A stretch of DNA of 49,875 nt from Acinetobacter schindleri CIP 107287 (GCF_000368625.1 NZ_KB849576.1:587127-637001), one strand, 5' to 3'. Counted from the stretch's first letter, positions 25,343 to 34,515 are shown. A program made the numbers and translations. Notes: generated by a model from the letters alone, not told the origin.

Positions 25343-26437
25343 ATGAATATGCCAGTAAAATTTCAGTATTTTAAAAATCCAAAAAACCGTGAACTGACAC
25401 AGACAGAATTGGACGAACTTGCGCGCGAACTTGATGCGATCAAGCAGGAAGTGTTAGATGACTTGGGCGAAAAAGACGCGAAATACATCCGTCGTGTCTA
25501 TTCTGCAATTCGTTACTCTTCTATTGCGGGTCGTGCGTTATTGTTCGCAGGCTGGTTCCCTCCAGCATGGATTCTAGGTACAGGTCTGCTTGGTTTTGCC
25601 AAAATCATGGAAAATATGGAGTTGGGTCATAATGTCATGCACGGTCAGTACGACTGGATGAATGATCCTAAGATGAATGGCCAGACCTATGAATGGGACA
25701 TTGTGGGTACTTCTGATAACTGGCGTCAAACCCATAACTTTAAACATCATACCTATACCAATATTAAAGGTATGGATGATGATATCGGCTATGGTCTGGT
25801 TCGTCTGTTCCCTGAACAACGCTGGAAACCATCTTATTTATTGCAACCGATTTACAGCATTCCATTCTGCCTGTTGTTCCAATGGGGCGTAGCGATTCAA
25901 AATCTTGAACTGGGTAAATACTTCAAGGGTCGTAAAACCAAGGAACAGACTAAAGAAGAATGGAAACCAATGCAGCGTAAAATTACCAAACAGCTATTTA
26001 AGGACTATGTCTTCTTCCCGTTAATTGCAGGTCCTGCTGCATTGCCGGTGTTTGCTGGTAATATGGTGGCAAATGGTATCCGTAACGTTTGGACATTTAG
26101 TATTATTTTCTGTGGTCACTTTACTAAGGATGTTGAAGTATTCCCGAAATCAGTACTGGAAAACGAAAGCCGTGGTCACTGGTATATGCGCCAGATTCGT
26201 GGTTCATCGAATCTGACAGGCTCTGAAGCGTTTCATATTCTGACTGGTCATTTGAGCCATCAGATTGAGCACCATTTATACCCAGATGTGCCGGCACGTC
26301 GTTATCGTCAAATGGCGCCAAAAGTTCAGGCGGTTTGTGAAAAATATGGTTTGAACTATAATAATGCGAGTCTGGTGAAACAGTACGGCAGCGTGATCAA
26401 GCGTATTGTGAAATATGCTTTTCCGTTTAAAAAATAA
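25343..26437 (+). CDS. Membrane fatty acid desaturase (DesB-like acyl-CoA delta-9 type)
   Basis: 364 residues from MNMPVKFQYF. The three histidine boxes of membrane di-iron desaturases are complete: GHNVMH (96-100), HNFKHH (131-136) and QIEHH near residue 310. Hydrophobic segments lie around 62-90 and 170-190, and again around 215-240. It inserts a cis double bond in acyl chains, here probably fed by the reductase encoded immediately upstream. The layout copies desCB of Pseudomonas, whose product acts on saturated acyl-CoA. The nearby TTG at 25334 is a weaker start. A strong terminator follows. Confidence 0.9.
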   Translation: MNMPVKFQYFKNPKNRELTQTELDELARELDAIKQEVLDDLGEKDAKYIRRVYSAIRYSSIAGRALLFAGWFPPAWILGTGLLGFAKIMENMELGHNVMHGQYDWMNDPKMNGQTYEWDIVGTSDNWRQTHNFKHHTYTNIKGMDDDIGYGLVRLFPEQRWKPSYLLQPIYSIPFCLLFQWGVAIQNLELGKYFKGRKTKEQTKEEWKPMQRKITKQLFKDYVFFPLIAGPAALPVFAGNMVANGIRNVWTFSIIFCGHFTKDVEVFPKSVLENESRGHWYMRQIRGSSNLTGSEAFHILTGHLSHQIEHHLYPDVPARRYRQMAPKVQAVCEKYGLNYNNASLVKQYGSVIKRIVKYAFPFKK

Positions 26438-26455
26438 GTTTCTATAAGTTAATAG

Positions 26456-26484
26456 AAAACCACTTCAATTGAAGTGGTTTTTTT
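26456..26484. terminator. Terminator of the desaturase operon
   Basis: A perfect 9-bp stem, AACCACTTC/GAAGTGGTT around AATT, with A and T runs on both sides. It probably serves the convergent small gene as well. Confidence 0.85.
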
Positions 26485-26502
26485 ATTCCTTTAATTATAT
26501 TT

Positions 26503-26706
26503 TCAGTCTTGAACATGGCTACGTAAAATCCGAATGAGATTGATATAGTTTCCTTTCTTTGCGGCTGAAATGACACGATCGATTTCTTCTTTTTTCCATT
26601 TATGCCGACGTGCAGCACAAATAAATTTTGATAGCAAAATAAAAGGATTTTCACCGTATTGGATATATAGATTTCTTATGTATTTGGGGGGATTAAATTG
26701 ATTCAT
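26503..26706 (-). CDS. Small basic protein of unknown function (67 aa)
   Basis: 67 residues, rich in Lys and Arg (ARRHKWKKEEIDRVISAAKKGNY) with short helices. No known motif or signal peptide is visible. The ATG has AAGG about 14 nt upstream on the minus strand. It shares the bidirectional terminator with the desaturase operon. The Lys-Trp-Lys helix and the repeating hydrophobic spacing look like a real small protein, but the function is unknown. Confidence 0.5.
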   Translation of the reverse strand: MNQFNPPKYIRNLYIQYGENPFILLSKFICAARRHKWKKEEIDRVISAAKKGNYINLIRILRSHVQD

Positions 26707-26966
26707 AGTTACATTGCCTTAATGAAATTAAATCGCTGTACTAGGTTATTTGTGTGAAATGTATCACGATAAATGGCGTGTTATGATATTTATAGACTAA
26801 AGTTATAAGTATTAGATTTTATTTATATAAATATGAAAAATTATTATTTAGTCTATTCTGTTTAAAAATTTAAATAACCAGCTTAAATTATCTTTATATT
26901 TAATTATGTATCATGAATATTTAATTATAATTTCAACTTGAAAATACATTTATTATTTAAAGAATA
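26707..26966. other. AT-rich gap, no gene seen
   Basis: About 260 bases of very AT-rich DNA upstream of the small gene and downstream of the HAD gene. No ORF or clear terminator for the HAD transcript was found. Confidence 0.4.
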
Positions 26967-27626
26967 TTAATTTGAGAGTTTTTTTATAGTATTTAGATTT
27001 TCTAATACGGGTAATTTCTTGTCAAAGCCCACCATATAGCTATGCTGCGCTAAACTCAGCATTTCCTTATCTTCCTCACTATTCCCATAAGCATAAATCA
27101 TCTCAAAATCTTCAAGATTGATCGCTTCTAAAACGCGTAATTTCTTTTGCAGACAGCTACAGTCGGGTGTTAGATATTTTCCTGTCAATTTTCTATTTTT
27201 GATTTCAACTTTGGAACAGAGCAGCTCAATACTTAGAGTATTAGCAATCATTTCCAGATATAGATCAATAGTTGCTGAAACCAGTATAACTTTATGTCCT
27301 AACTTTCGATGCATTTTCAGCTGCTCAAACAGAGTAGGGTCAAGATTCCCTAAAATCTTATTCGCGTATTGCAATGCTAAAGGGTAAATTATTTCTACAT
27401 CAGCATCTTTAAACATGGCTAAATAAAGCTTTGGTCGCATGCGATGGGCAGGATAGATTTTGAGATAATAAGCAGTAATCCATGGCAGAATTTTCAGACC
27501 ACGCCAAATAATATGTCGTTTTTTCAGGACATGAAAAATAAACCCTGTAAAGCTGTCATGCGAATACAGGGTGCCATCAAAGTCAAATAAGGCTAGAGCT
27601 TGAGGTTTTTGATTTTGCGCATGCAT
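26967..27626 (-). CDS. HAD family phosphatase (HAD-IB type)
   Basis: 219 residues. Motif I is LFDFDGTLYSHDS (two Asp near residues 14 and 16), motif II is VSATIDLY, and motif IV is YGNSEEDKEML with a Lys in KKLRVLEA before it. A helical cap with basic residues (RRMRPK-like AHRMRPKLYL) sits between motifs I and II. This is the layout of the HAD-IB/SerB-like phosphatases, some of which act on phospholipid or serine phosphates. The substrate is unknown. The start overlaps the end of the upstream DUF1615 lipoprotein gene by 34 bp, so the two are probably co-transcribed and translationally coupled. Confidence 0.82.
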   Translation of the reverse strand: MHAQNQKPQALALFDFDGTLYSHDSFTGFIFHVLKKRHIIWRGLKILPWITAYYLKIYPAHRMRPKLYLAMFKDADVEIIYPLALQYANKILGNLDPTLFEQLKMHRKLGHKVILVSATIDLYLEMIANTLSIELLCSKVEIKNRKLTGKYLTPDCSCLQKKLRVLEAINLEDFEMIYAYGNSEEDKEMLSLAQHSYMVGFDKKLPVLENLNTIKKLSN

Positions 27627-28798
27627 GTTTGGTAACGGCCATCTACACGGCTAGCAAACCAGTTGGTATTGTAATCACGACTCAATTTTGGTCCAGAAAT
27701 CACCACTTCAGGCATGATGGCATAAAAAGGTTCTTTACCCGTTTGTTCCTGATATAGTTTCGCTACACCACGATAGGTCATGGTGTCTTCAAAATCCTTT
27801 TCCTTTTCCTTCTTCAGGTCAGAACGGATCTGACGCTCAGTAATAATGAAATTATGCTTGGCAAATACATTGATTAATTCACGTTCAGACTGACTTTTCT
27901 GAGAGCGGATACTGCCATCTTTGCTATATAGCAAGAGATCGCCATCCAGATCCAGTTCGGCTTCAGTCAGGTCATTGAGCATGCTCTGGAAGGCAGCATT
28001 ACGACTGGAATACATGCCTGAATTATAGTCGGCAAAACGATAGATCGGTTTATCATAATCTGCCGGATACATCATCAGACGATGAATACCATAATACAGA
28101 CCGCCATACTGACTATACAGATCGGTACGCAGTTCAGCGATATTGCCACCTTGACGCTTATGCTCCTTGGCATAGCTAATATGCACCTGCATCGAACCTA
28201 AAGTCGTAATCGGATTAAGCTTTTCGCCGATGTTTTGACCAAAGAGTTTGGCTGCACCCGTTAGGGCACTCACGTGATAATGTTTGGCCATATAGTCAAA
28301 TATTTCACGATACAGTTCATCCAGTTCACGTTCAGTTTTAACCTTACGCATCTGGCTGAGATAGTTGTTATCCGGAGTGGGATGATTCTTCAGAACATCC
28401 TGGAAATATCCTGCAACTGTTCCACCGATACTTTCACCAAGTTTCTCGGTAAATTTTTCTTCCAGACGGCCTTGAACTTCTTTTACTGCTTTTTCGCCCA
28501 GACCAGCAACAGTTGGATTTGCGTGGAAATTAGATTCCTGATCCACCACTGCGACGATGGTACAGATATTCTGTTTAGTTTGGGGAATACCCAGTTGTTC
28601 GGTAATATCATAGATATCTTTGGCCCATGAATCACGATTGCTGACACGTGATGGAATCGCTTTAGGTATCTGGTCAGCTTCCATGGTTGGCTCATCAGAA
28701 GACCACCAAGAACCATTGCCACAGCCGGCAAGACTTAGGGATAAAGCAAGGACAGACCACGATTTAACAGTAAAAATTCGGTGAAGTGTGTTGTTCAT
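27593..28798 (-). CDS. DUF1615 family lipoprotein
   Basis: About 401 residues from MNNTLHRIF. The signal peptide ends in the lipobox LSLAGCG with acylated C26, so this is a membrane-anchored lipoprotein. The longer ORF start (a TTG at 28834) is rejected. The body matches DUF1615 as I recall it: VAVVDQESNFHANPTVAGLG near residue 85, GSMQVHISYAKEH and YADYNSG-like RFADYNSGMY. The ESNFHA and GSMQV wording resembles lytic transglycosylase catalytic and substrate loops, suggesting a peptidoglycan-active fold (inference). It is the first gene of a two-gene unit with a HAD phosphatase and is divergent from dusB. Confidence 0.82.
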   Translation of the reverse strand: MNNTLHRIFTVKSWSVLALSLSLAGCGNGSWWSSDEPTMEADQIPKAIPSRVSNRDSWAKDIYDITEQLGIPQTKQNICTIVAVVDQESNFHANPTVAGLGEKAVKEVQGRLEEKFTEKLGESIGGTVAGYFQDVLKNHPTPDNNYLSQMRKVKTERELDELYREIFDYMAKHYHVSALTGAAKLFGQNIGEKLNPITTLGSMQVHISYAKEHKRQGGNIAELRTDLYSQYGGLYYGIHRLMMYPADYDKPIYRFADYNSGMYSSRNAAFQSMLNDLTEAELDLDGDLLLYSKDGSIRSQKSQSERELINVFAKHNFIITERQIRSDLKKEKEKDFEDTMTYRGVAKLYQEQTGKEPFYAIMPEVVISGPKLSRDYNTNWFASRVDGRYQTCMRKIKNLKL

Positions 28799-28879
28799 GT
28801 TGTCTAAATCAGATTCCAGCAGATGAGCGATCAAGGCAGATGCAGTATACTATGCTCATCAACAAAGTGATGAATTTAT

Positions 28880-29905
28880 ATGTATATTGGTCCGTATCAA
28901 CTGTCAAATAATTTGATTGTCGCTCCCATGGCAGGCGTGACAGACCGTCCGTTCCGTACACTATGCAAATATTTTGGTGCAGGTCATGCTGTCAGTGAAA
29001 TGATGACTTCAGACAAAACCCTGCGCATGAGTAAGAAAAGTTTGTACCGTGCTAATTTCGATGGCGAACTGGCGCCAATTTCGGCACAAATTGCCGGTTC
29101 AGATCCGCGTGATCTGGCAGAGGCGGCACGGTATCAGGTTGCGAACGGTGCACAAATTGTTGATATTAATATGGGTTGCCCAGCTAAAAAAGTCTGTAAC
29201 AAGCTGGCTGGTTCGGCATTACTGCAAGATGAAGATCTGGTTGCACGTATTCTGGATGCCGTTGTTGCTGCAGTCGATGTCCCCGTGACTTTAAAAACCC
29301 GTCTGGGTTATTTAAATGGTCAGGAAAATATCATGCGTGTGGCCAAGCGGGCAGAAGAAGCCGGTATTTCGGCCTTGGCATTACATGGCCGTACCCGCGA
29401 AGATATGTATTTAAACACAGCGCGCTATTCACTGATTAAAGATGTGAAGGAGATATTGAATATTCCCGTGATTGCGAACGGAGATATCGACAGTCCAGAA
29501 AAGGCCAAATATGTACTGGATTATACCGGTGCCGATGCAGTGATGATTGGGCGTGCAGCACAGGGACGTCCATGGATTTTTCGTGAAATCGCACATTATT
29601 TAAAGACTGGAGAACAGCTGGCTGCACCAAGTATTGCCGAAGTTAAAGAGGTCTTACTGGGTCACTTGGCTGAACTGTATGAATTTTACGGTGAATATTC
29701 TGGCTGCCGAATTTCCCGTAAGCATATTGCCTGGTATACCAAAGGTCTGCGTTCCAGCAATGAGTTTCGTCAGAATATGTATAAGGTGGAAAGTACCGCA
29801 GATCAATATAAAGTGGTAGAAGCCTACTTCAATAATCTGCTGGAGCATGGTCAGATCATGAGTGATGTGCAGGTCGAACAGGTGAATCTTCTGGAAACAA
29901 CCTGA
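28880..29905 (+). CDS. dusB: tRNA-dihydrouridine synthase B
   Basis: A flavoenzyme that reduces uridine to dihydrouridine in the tRNA D loop. 341 residues. The N-terminal FMN barrel starts LIVAPMAGVTDRPFR, with the active Cys in NMGCPAKKVCNK, the HGRTREDMY segment, GDIDSPEKA and MIGRAAQGRPWIFREI. The C-terminal helical domain has RISRKHIAWYTKGL. The CPAKKVCNKLAGSAL wording is the DusB type rather than DusA or DusC. Unlike in enterobacteria, no fis gene follows; a terminator does. It is divergent from the DUF1615 lipoprotein gene with about 80 bp for both promoters. Confidence 0.92.
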   Translation: MYIGPYQLSNNLIVAPMAGVTDRPFRTLCKYFGAGHAVSEMMTSDKTLRMSKKSLYRANFDGELAPISAQIAGSDPRDLAEAARYQVANGAQIVDINMGCPAKKVCNKLAGSALLQDEDLVARILDAVVAAVDVPVTLKTRLGYLNGQENIMRVAKRAEEAGISALALHGRTREDMYLNTARYSLIKDVKEILNIPVIANGDIDSPEKAKYVLDYTGADAVMIGRAAQGRPWIFREIAHYLKTGEQLAAPSIAEVKEVLLGHLAELYEFYGEYSGCRISRKHIAWYTKGLRSSNEFRQNMYKVESTADQYKVVEAYFNNLLEHGQIMSDVQVEQVNLLETT

Positions 29906-29937
29906 TTTTCCGCATTACCTGAAATGAATTCCTTCTT

Positions 29938-29968
29938 AAGGTACTGTCGTTTAAACAGTACCTTTTTT
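29938..29968 (+). terminator. Terminator of dusB
   Basis: Stem AAGGTACTGT/ACAGTACCTT around a short A/T loop followed by T residues, 33 nt past the stop. Confidence 0.85.
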
Positions 29969-30036
29969 ATATCTATGTTATGCAATACAGCAGGCGTTTA
30001 CATGATGGAAATACCTGTACAGAGTTAAGGACTAAC

Positions 30037-30095
30037 TTCACTAAAACAGGACAGGACTTGGACAGTATTAACCTGAATTTTCTCTATGATAAAGG
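30037..30095 (+). promoter_or_regulatory. Duplicated leader element, copy 1
   Basis: A segment almost identical to 31147-31205, containing GGACAGGACTTGGACAG and then ACCTGAATTTTCTCTAT. A TATGAT at 30085-30090 could be a -10 box, but no good -35 box stands 17 bp before it. Each copy lies about 55 bp before one of the two paralogous glycine-zipper genes, so it is probably their shared promoter or operator. Confidence 0.6.
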
Positions 30096-30149
30096 ACATG
30101 TGCAAGATGAATTTCAATTTTGTCTAAATAAAATCAAGGGAGAATCAGA

Positions 30150-30806
30150 ATGACAAATATTAATCGTCCAGTTTCAGAGATTAATCCAACTACTCAAACC
30201 GATCTGGTTGAGGACAATAACGCAATAAAACATGAAGAAGTTGTGAAAATGGATCCTTCAATCGCACAAGGTACTGATCCTAATTTAAATCCAGCAGATA
30301 CTACAAGAACCCTTGATCCAGATGAGAAAGAGGCTGAAACTGGAGATCAGGCATTGGCAACCGGTGCCGGAAGTGTGGGTGGAGCGGCCATTGGCGCAAC
30401 ACTTGGTATGGTGGGTGGACCAGGAGGCTCCTTGATTGGCGGAGTTGTTGGCGGCGTACTTGGCGGAATCGCAGGTAAGGATATTTCAACACCAGATCAT
30501 CCAGACCATGGTATTGAAAATTCGAGTCTATTAGGAGACCAGGACAAGTACTGGCGCGAAGAGTATCAAAGCAGACCCTATTATAGTGAAAGCCGCAATG
30601 TGCATGGGGATCTGGACTATGATCGTGATTATCGCGGGGCTTACCAACTCGGTTATGAAAATCGTGAACATTACAATGGTAAAGAATTTAATGAAGCTGA
30701 ACCTGACTTGCGAAGCAAATGGGAGCAATTCAAAGGTGAATCTCGTTTGACCTGGGAACAGGCTAAATATGCAGTCAAAGATGCATGGGATCGCACAACT
30801 CGCTAA
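30150..30806 (+). CDS. Glycine-zipper hydrophilic protein, paralogue 1
   Basis: 218 residues in three parts. A hydrophilic, Asn/Asp/Thr-rich N terminus (1-65) has no signal peptide. A glycine-zipper segment (about 68-110, GGAAIGATLGMVGGPGG then repeated GG-V/L steps) could insert in or pack against a membrane. A charged C terminus begins with the Tyr/Asp/Arg-rich DYDRDYRGAYQLGYENR and ends KWEQFKGESRLTWEQAKYAVKDAW, which is helical and CsbD-like in wording. Such proteins are often stress- or desiccation-linked in Acinetobacter; that role is an inference. AAGGGAG precedes the ATG. It has its own leader and terminator. Confidence 0.75.
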   Translation: MTNINRPVSEINPTTQTDLVEDNNAIKHEEVVKMDPSIAQGTDPNLNPADTTRTLDPDEKEAETGDQALATGAGSVGGAAIGATLGMVGGPGGSLIGGVVGGVLGGIAGKDISTPDHPDHGIENSSLLGDQDKYWREEYQSRPYYSESRNVHGDLDYDRDYRGAYQLGYENREHYNGKEFNEAEPDLRSKWEQFKGESRLTWEQAKYAVKDAWDRTTR

Positions 30807-30821
30807 ACCACATCTTTAGAT

Positions 30822-30852
30822 AAAACCTCTCTACTTCGGAGAGGTTTTTTTA
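30822..30852 (+). terminator. Terminator of glycine-zipper gene 1
   Basis: Stem AACCTCTC/GAGAGGTT around TACTTCG, followed by a T run, some 20 nt past the stop. Confidence 0.85.
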
Positions 30853-31146
30853 TTGTTCTATAAATACAAATCTAACCTTTATTTGCTTTACAGTAGTCTA
30901 AATCCTTCAGATTAAGACTAGCTATTTTTAATACGTCTATTATATCCGAGGCATCTGACAGTCATCATTGAAAATGGGTAAGTGGATAATGTATTTAAAA
31001 CGACTATTCATGAATAAATACAAAATTGAGGATTTCGAAAAATTATAATTACCTGGTTATAAAAACTATACTTATTTGATGTTTATTCATGCAATTTAGA
31101 CATGCCTGTTACATCCGTAGTCTACAGGTACATAGCGTAGTATATA

Positions 31147-31205
31147 TTCACTGAAACGGGACAGGACTTGGACAGTGTTAACCTGAATTTTCTCTATTAT
31201 AAATA
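31147..31205 (+). promoter_or_regulatory. Duplicated leader element, copy 2
   Basis: A near copy of 30037-30095 upstream of the second glycine-zipper gene, with TATTAT at 31195-31200 in place of TATGAT. The rest of the gap from 30853 is AT-rich with no gene seen. Confidence 0.6.
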
Positions 31206-31262
31206 AATCAAAGACAAGATGAGATTTCTATCTTGGCTATAAAAGATCAAGGGAGATTTAGA

Positions 31263-31934
31263 ATGACAAATACCAATCGACCAGTTTCAGATATTAACCC
31301 AGCTTCACATCGTGATTTGTCTCAAGAACGGACTGATGTATTAAGAGATGATGAAGCATTAAAAAGCAGCCCGACCACTTCAGGCAGTGCACGCCCAGAT
31401 TTAAATTTACCAGATACCGAAAGCCATCGTGTTCCCGATATGAATGAAGCGGGTGATCATCCTGTGGCTACCAGTGCTGGAACCTTAGGTGGCGCTGCAG
31501 CAGGTGCGGCGATTGGAGCAGTCGGTGGTCCTGCAGGTGCAGTCGTCGGCGGCCTTGTTGGGGGAGTGGTAGGTGGTCTAGCTGGAAATGAAATGGCAGA
31601 ATCAGCACGACCTACGCTAGATACACCAGAAGGTATTGCACTTTCAGGTTCAGAAAATTTACAGGACGATGATCACTACTGGCGTGAACAGCATCATCAG
31701 ACTCCTTATTATAGTGAAAGCCGTAATGTCTATGGTGATCTGGACTATGATCGGGATTATCGTGGCGCATATCGCCTCGGTTATGAAAACCGTGAATATT
31801 ACAATGGTAAAGAATTTAATGAAGCTGAACCTGATTTGCGTACCAAATGGGAACAGGTTAAAGGTGATTCCCGTCTCAATTGGGAAGAAGCCAAATTTGC
31901 AGTGAAAGATGCATGGCATCGTGCGACTCGCTAA
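31263..31934 (+). CDS. Glycine-zipper hydrophilic protein, paralogue 2
   Basis: 223 residues from MTNTNRPVSD (AAGGGAG upstream). The longer ORF start at 31233 would add ten residues with no counterpart in the paralogue. The architecture is the same as paralogue 1: hydrophilic N terminus, glycine zipper (GGAAAGAAIGAVGGPAG onward), then a nearly identical Tyr/Asp-rich block and C terminus. The N-terminal third has diverged most and the last 80 residues least. The pair is a tandem duplication that includes the leader region. Localisation is unclear because there is no signal peptide. Confidence 0.75.
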   Translation: MTNTNRPVSDINPASHRDLSQERTDVLRDDEALKSSPTTSGSARPDLNLPDTESHRVPDMNEAGDHPVATSAGTLGGAAAGAAIGAVGGPAGAVVGGLVGGVVGGLAGNEMAESARPTLDTPEGIALSGSENLQDDDHYWREQHHQTPYYSESRNVYGDLDYDRDYRGAYRLGYENREYYNGKEFNEAEPDLRTKWEQVKGDSRLNWEEAKFAVKDAWHRATR

Positions 31935-31949
31935 ATTCTGTTACGCATA

Positions 31950-31982
31950 AAAAAACCTCTCAATATTGAGAGGTTTTTTTAT
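31950..31982. terminator. Bidirectional terminator
   Basis: A perfect palindrome (AACCTCTC/GAGAGGTT with AATATT at the centre), A run before and T run after. It serves the glycine-zipper gene and possibly the convergent nitronate monooxygenase gene. Confidence 0.85.
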
Positions 31983-32003
31983 TTTAATGAGAAGAAAAAC
32001 TGC

Positions 32004-33050
32004 TTATTCTCGATGTTTAATCTCCAGAATCAGCTGGTTAACCAGGTCTGAAGCTTCCATTTCGCGTGTTTGTGCGGCGTTTGAGCCAGCCCAGAAAGCA
32101 CCATAGCCATGATCGCCATGTTGAACGGCTGCTGCATGTAATTGCTTGGCCAGGTCATAAGTATATGGATAGGCTGGTACATCTAGACGATCCGGGGTGT
32201 CGATATCAGTATGCCAATGATTGATAATGCCACGCGCAGGACGACCAGAAATACTTGCAGTCACCTGGGTCAATGGTTTAGACAGCAAGGCTTTACGATA
32301 GGCTTCATTAGCATTAGAGGTTTTGCACTGTACAAATGCCGTTCCCAGCTGAACGGCTTCAGCACCAAGCTTCAGCATCTGTCGTGCCTGATAGCCGTCC
32401 ATAATGCCCCCAGCAGCTACAATGGGCAGGGAGCAATATTGTTTAATCAGCTTGATTAAATTTGAAGTTTTGACTGAGGCATCAAATTTGGTGCTGAAAA
32501 TTCCACGGTGCCCACCTGCTTCAATACCTTGAGCAATCACCACATCAATGCCAGCAGCCTCGATCGCACGTGCTTCAGCCAGGTTGGTCGCAGAAACCAT
32601 GGTGATAATTCCAGCCTCTTTAAGTGCTTGAACCTGATAAGAATGCGGAATACCGAAGTGAAAACTCACCGCTTTCGGACGTGTTTCCAGAACCAGATTC
32701 AGGAAATCATCATTGTCCCTAAAGCTTGGATAAATGCATTTCAAGGTTTTGGGTGGTTCTATACCAAACTGGGCAAATTTATCCTTGAACTGCTCAATCC
32801 AGGCTTGAGCGACAGTGTCATCTAAATCTTCAGATTTATGGCAGAAGAAATTAACCTGAAAAGGCTGATCGGTCAGCTCCTGAGTTTTAAGAATCTGTTC
32901 ACGCCCAGACTGTACGCTACTGGCACCTAATCCTAATGAACCCAAAGCACACTGATTAGAGACTTCAGCGGCCAGCTCAGGTGTGGAGACACCGGCCATG
33001 GGTGCTAACAGAATTGGGTGTTTAATGCCTAATTTTTCCAATAAAGACAT
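32004..33050 (-). CDS. Nitronate monooxygenase-like flavoprotein
   Basis: 348 residues from MSLLEKLGIKHPILL; the ATG has GGAG seven bases upstream and replaces a longer ORF start at 33071. It is an FMN TIM barrel of the NPD/2-nitropropane dioxygenase family: APMAGVSTPELAAEVSNQ at the N terminus, IAQGIEAGGHRG with the conserved His, and the phosphate-binding VAAGGIMDG and AVQLGTAF. These enzymes oxidise propionate-3-nitronate or related toxins with oxygen. Some members instead act as enoyl reductases, so the assignment is to the family. It is transcribed alone. Confidence 0.87.
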   Translation of the reverse strand: MSLLEKLGIKHPILLAPMAGVSTPELAAEVSNQCALGSLGLGASSVQSGREQILKTQELTDQPFQVNFFCHKSEDLDDTVAQAWIEQFKDKFAQFGIEPPKTLKCIYPSFRDNDDFLNLVLETRPKAVSFHFGIPHSYQVQALKEAGIITMVSATNLAEARAIEAAGIDVVIAQGIEAGGHRGIFSTKFDASVKTSNLIKLIKQYCSLPIVAAGGIMDGYQARQMLKLGAEAVQLGTAFVQCKTSNANEAYRKALLSKPLTQVTASISGRPARGIINHWHTDIDTPDRLDVPAYPYTYDLAKQLHAAAVQHGDHGYGAFWAGSNAAQTREMEASDLVNQLILEIKHRE

Positions 33051-33255
33051 GGCTTTGCTCCTTGTTATCATCTTACTGTGCCTTCGCCTTAAAAATTAAG
33101 CAAACCATATTGGTTATTTTATTTTGAAATATTCGACTATAGTTACATAAGTATTACATTTGCGGCGACACTCATTGTCGCTGTACTGATCGATTGCATA
33201 GTAGGTGAAATTCTACAGTTTTATAATGCTGTTTTAGTTAAATTTTCCTGAACTC

Positions 33256-34515
33256 ATGTCTGATCGTATACGTGAAAAATTACAGATTCTCGCTGATGCT
33301 GCCAAATATGATGTGTCCTGTTCATCTAGTGGCAGCAATCGAAAGAATAAAGATAAAGGTCTAGGCAATACTGGCAACGGGATCTGTCATAGCTATACTG
33401 AAGACGGTCGTTGTGTTTCTTTGCTGAAAATCCTGTTTTCCAATGTCTGTATTTATGACTGCTCGTATTGCGTTTCACGCCGTTCCAATGATGTAAAACG
33501 GGCCGCTTTTACCGTGCAGGAAGTGGTTGATCTGACCATGAACTTCTATCGTCGTAATTATATTGAAGGGCTATTCTTGAGTTCAGGTATCTTTAAGTCT
33601 GCCGATTACACCATGGAGCGTATGCTGCAGGTAGTCAAGAAACTGCGGCTGGAAGAAAACTTTAATGGTTATATTCATCTTAAGACCATTCCGGGAGCTT
33701 CGCAGGAAATTATTACTGAAGCAGGTCTATATGTGGACCGGATGAGTATCAATCTGGAAATGCCAACAGAAGATGGATTACGAAAATTTGCCCCAGAGAA
33801 AACTCATGCTGAAGTACAGAAAGATCTGGGCATTGTGCGTGATCGTCTGATTCAAATGAAAGACGAAAGTAAAATTATCAAGGCTGTACCCAAATTTGTA
33901 CCGGCAGGCCAGACTACACAAATGGTGGTTGGGGCGCATAGTGAAACGGATCGTGATGTCATTTTGATGGCGGATCGGCATTACAAGGAATTTAAGCTAA
34001 AGCGTGTGTATTTTTCCGGTTATATCCCGATTAATGCTGAAGAAAAAGCACTACCGGCCGTGGGTTCAGCACCACCATTATTACGTGAAAACCGACTGTA
34101 TCAATCTGACTGGTTAATGCGTTTTTATGGTTTTGATGCTGAAGAAATTGTCGATGACCAGCATCCGAATCTGGAACTGGATATTGATCCAAAGCTCAGT
34201 TGGGCATTGCGTCATCCGGAAGCCTTTCCAGTCGATATTAACCGAGCCGAATATAAAATGATTCTGCGAGTACCAGGAATCGGAGTGCGTTCCGCCAAGA
34301 AAATCGTTCAGGCGCGCCGTTTTGGTCAGATTCATATTGATCAGCTGAAACGTATGGGGGTAGCTTATAACCGTGCGCAGCATTTTATCCACTGCGCCGA
34401 TACACCAAAATTTAAAAAAGAACAGCAATCACAACAGATTCGGCAGCAGATATTGCAGTCGGGTTATTCAAAATATCAGCAGCAACTTTCACCTCAACTG
34501 GGATTAGGGTTCTGA
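33256..34515 (+). CDS. Radical SAM protein, putative DNA modification/repair
   Basis: 419 residues. The radical SAM cluster motif is C65, C69 and C72 in NVCIYDCSYC. The C terminus has a helix-hairpin-helix DNA-binding motif (ILRVPGIGVRSAKKIVQARR, about residues 336-355). This combination matches the family annotated as a putative DNA modification/repair radical SAM protein (TIGR03916). The next gene overlaps it by one base (TGATG) and encodes the usual partner, so they form a translationally coupled pair. The reaction is not known. It is probably cytoplasmic and DNA-associated. Confidence 0.87.
   Translation: MSDRIREKLQILADAAKYDVSCSSSGSNRKNKDKGLGNTGNGICHSYTEDGRCVSLLKILFSNVCIYDCSYCVSRRSNDVKRAAFTVQEVVDLTMNFYRRNYIEGLFLSSGIFKSADYTMERMLQVVKKLRLEENFNGYIHLKTIPGASQEIITEAGLYVDRMSINLEMPTEDGLRKFAPEKTHAEVQKDLGIVRDRLIQMKDESKIIKAVPKFVPAGQTTQMVVGAHSETDRDVILMADRHYKEFKLKRVYFSGYIPINAEEKALPAVGSAPPLLRENRLYQSDWLMRFYGFDAEEIVDDQHPNLELDIDPKLSWALRHPEAFPVDINRAEYKMILRVPGIGVRSAKKIVQARRFGQIHIDQLKRMGVAYNRAQHFIHCADTPKFKKEQQSQQIRQQILQSGYSKYQQQLSPQLGLGF

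Noticed and set aside
26442..26654. 70-residue minus-strand ORF
   Set aside because: It overlaps the small protein at 26503-26706 in another frame and runs through the bidirectional terminator.
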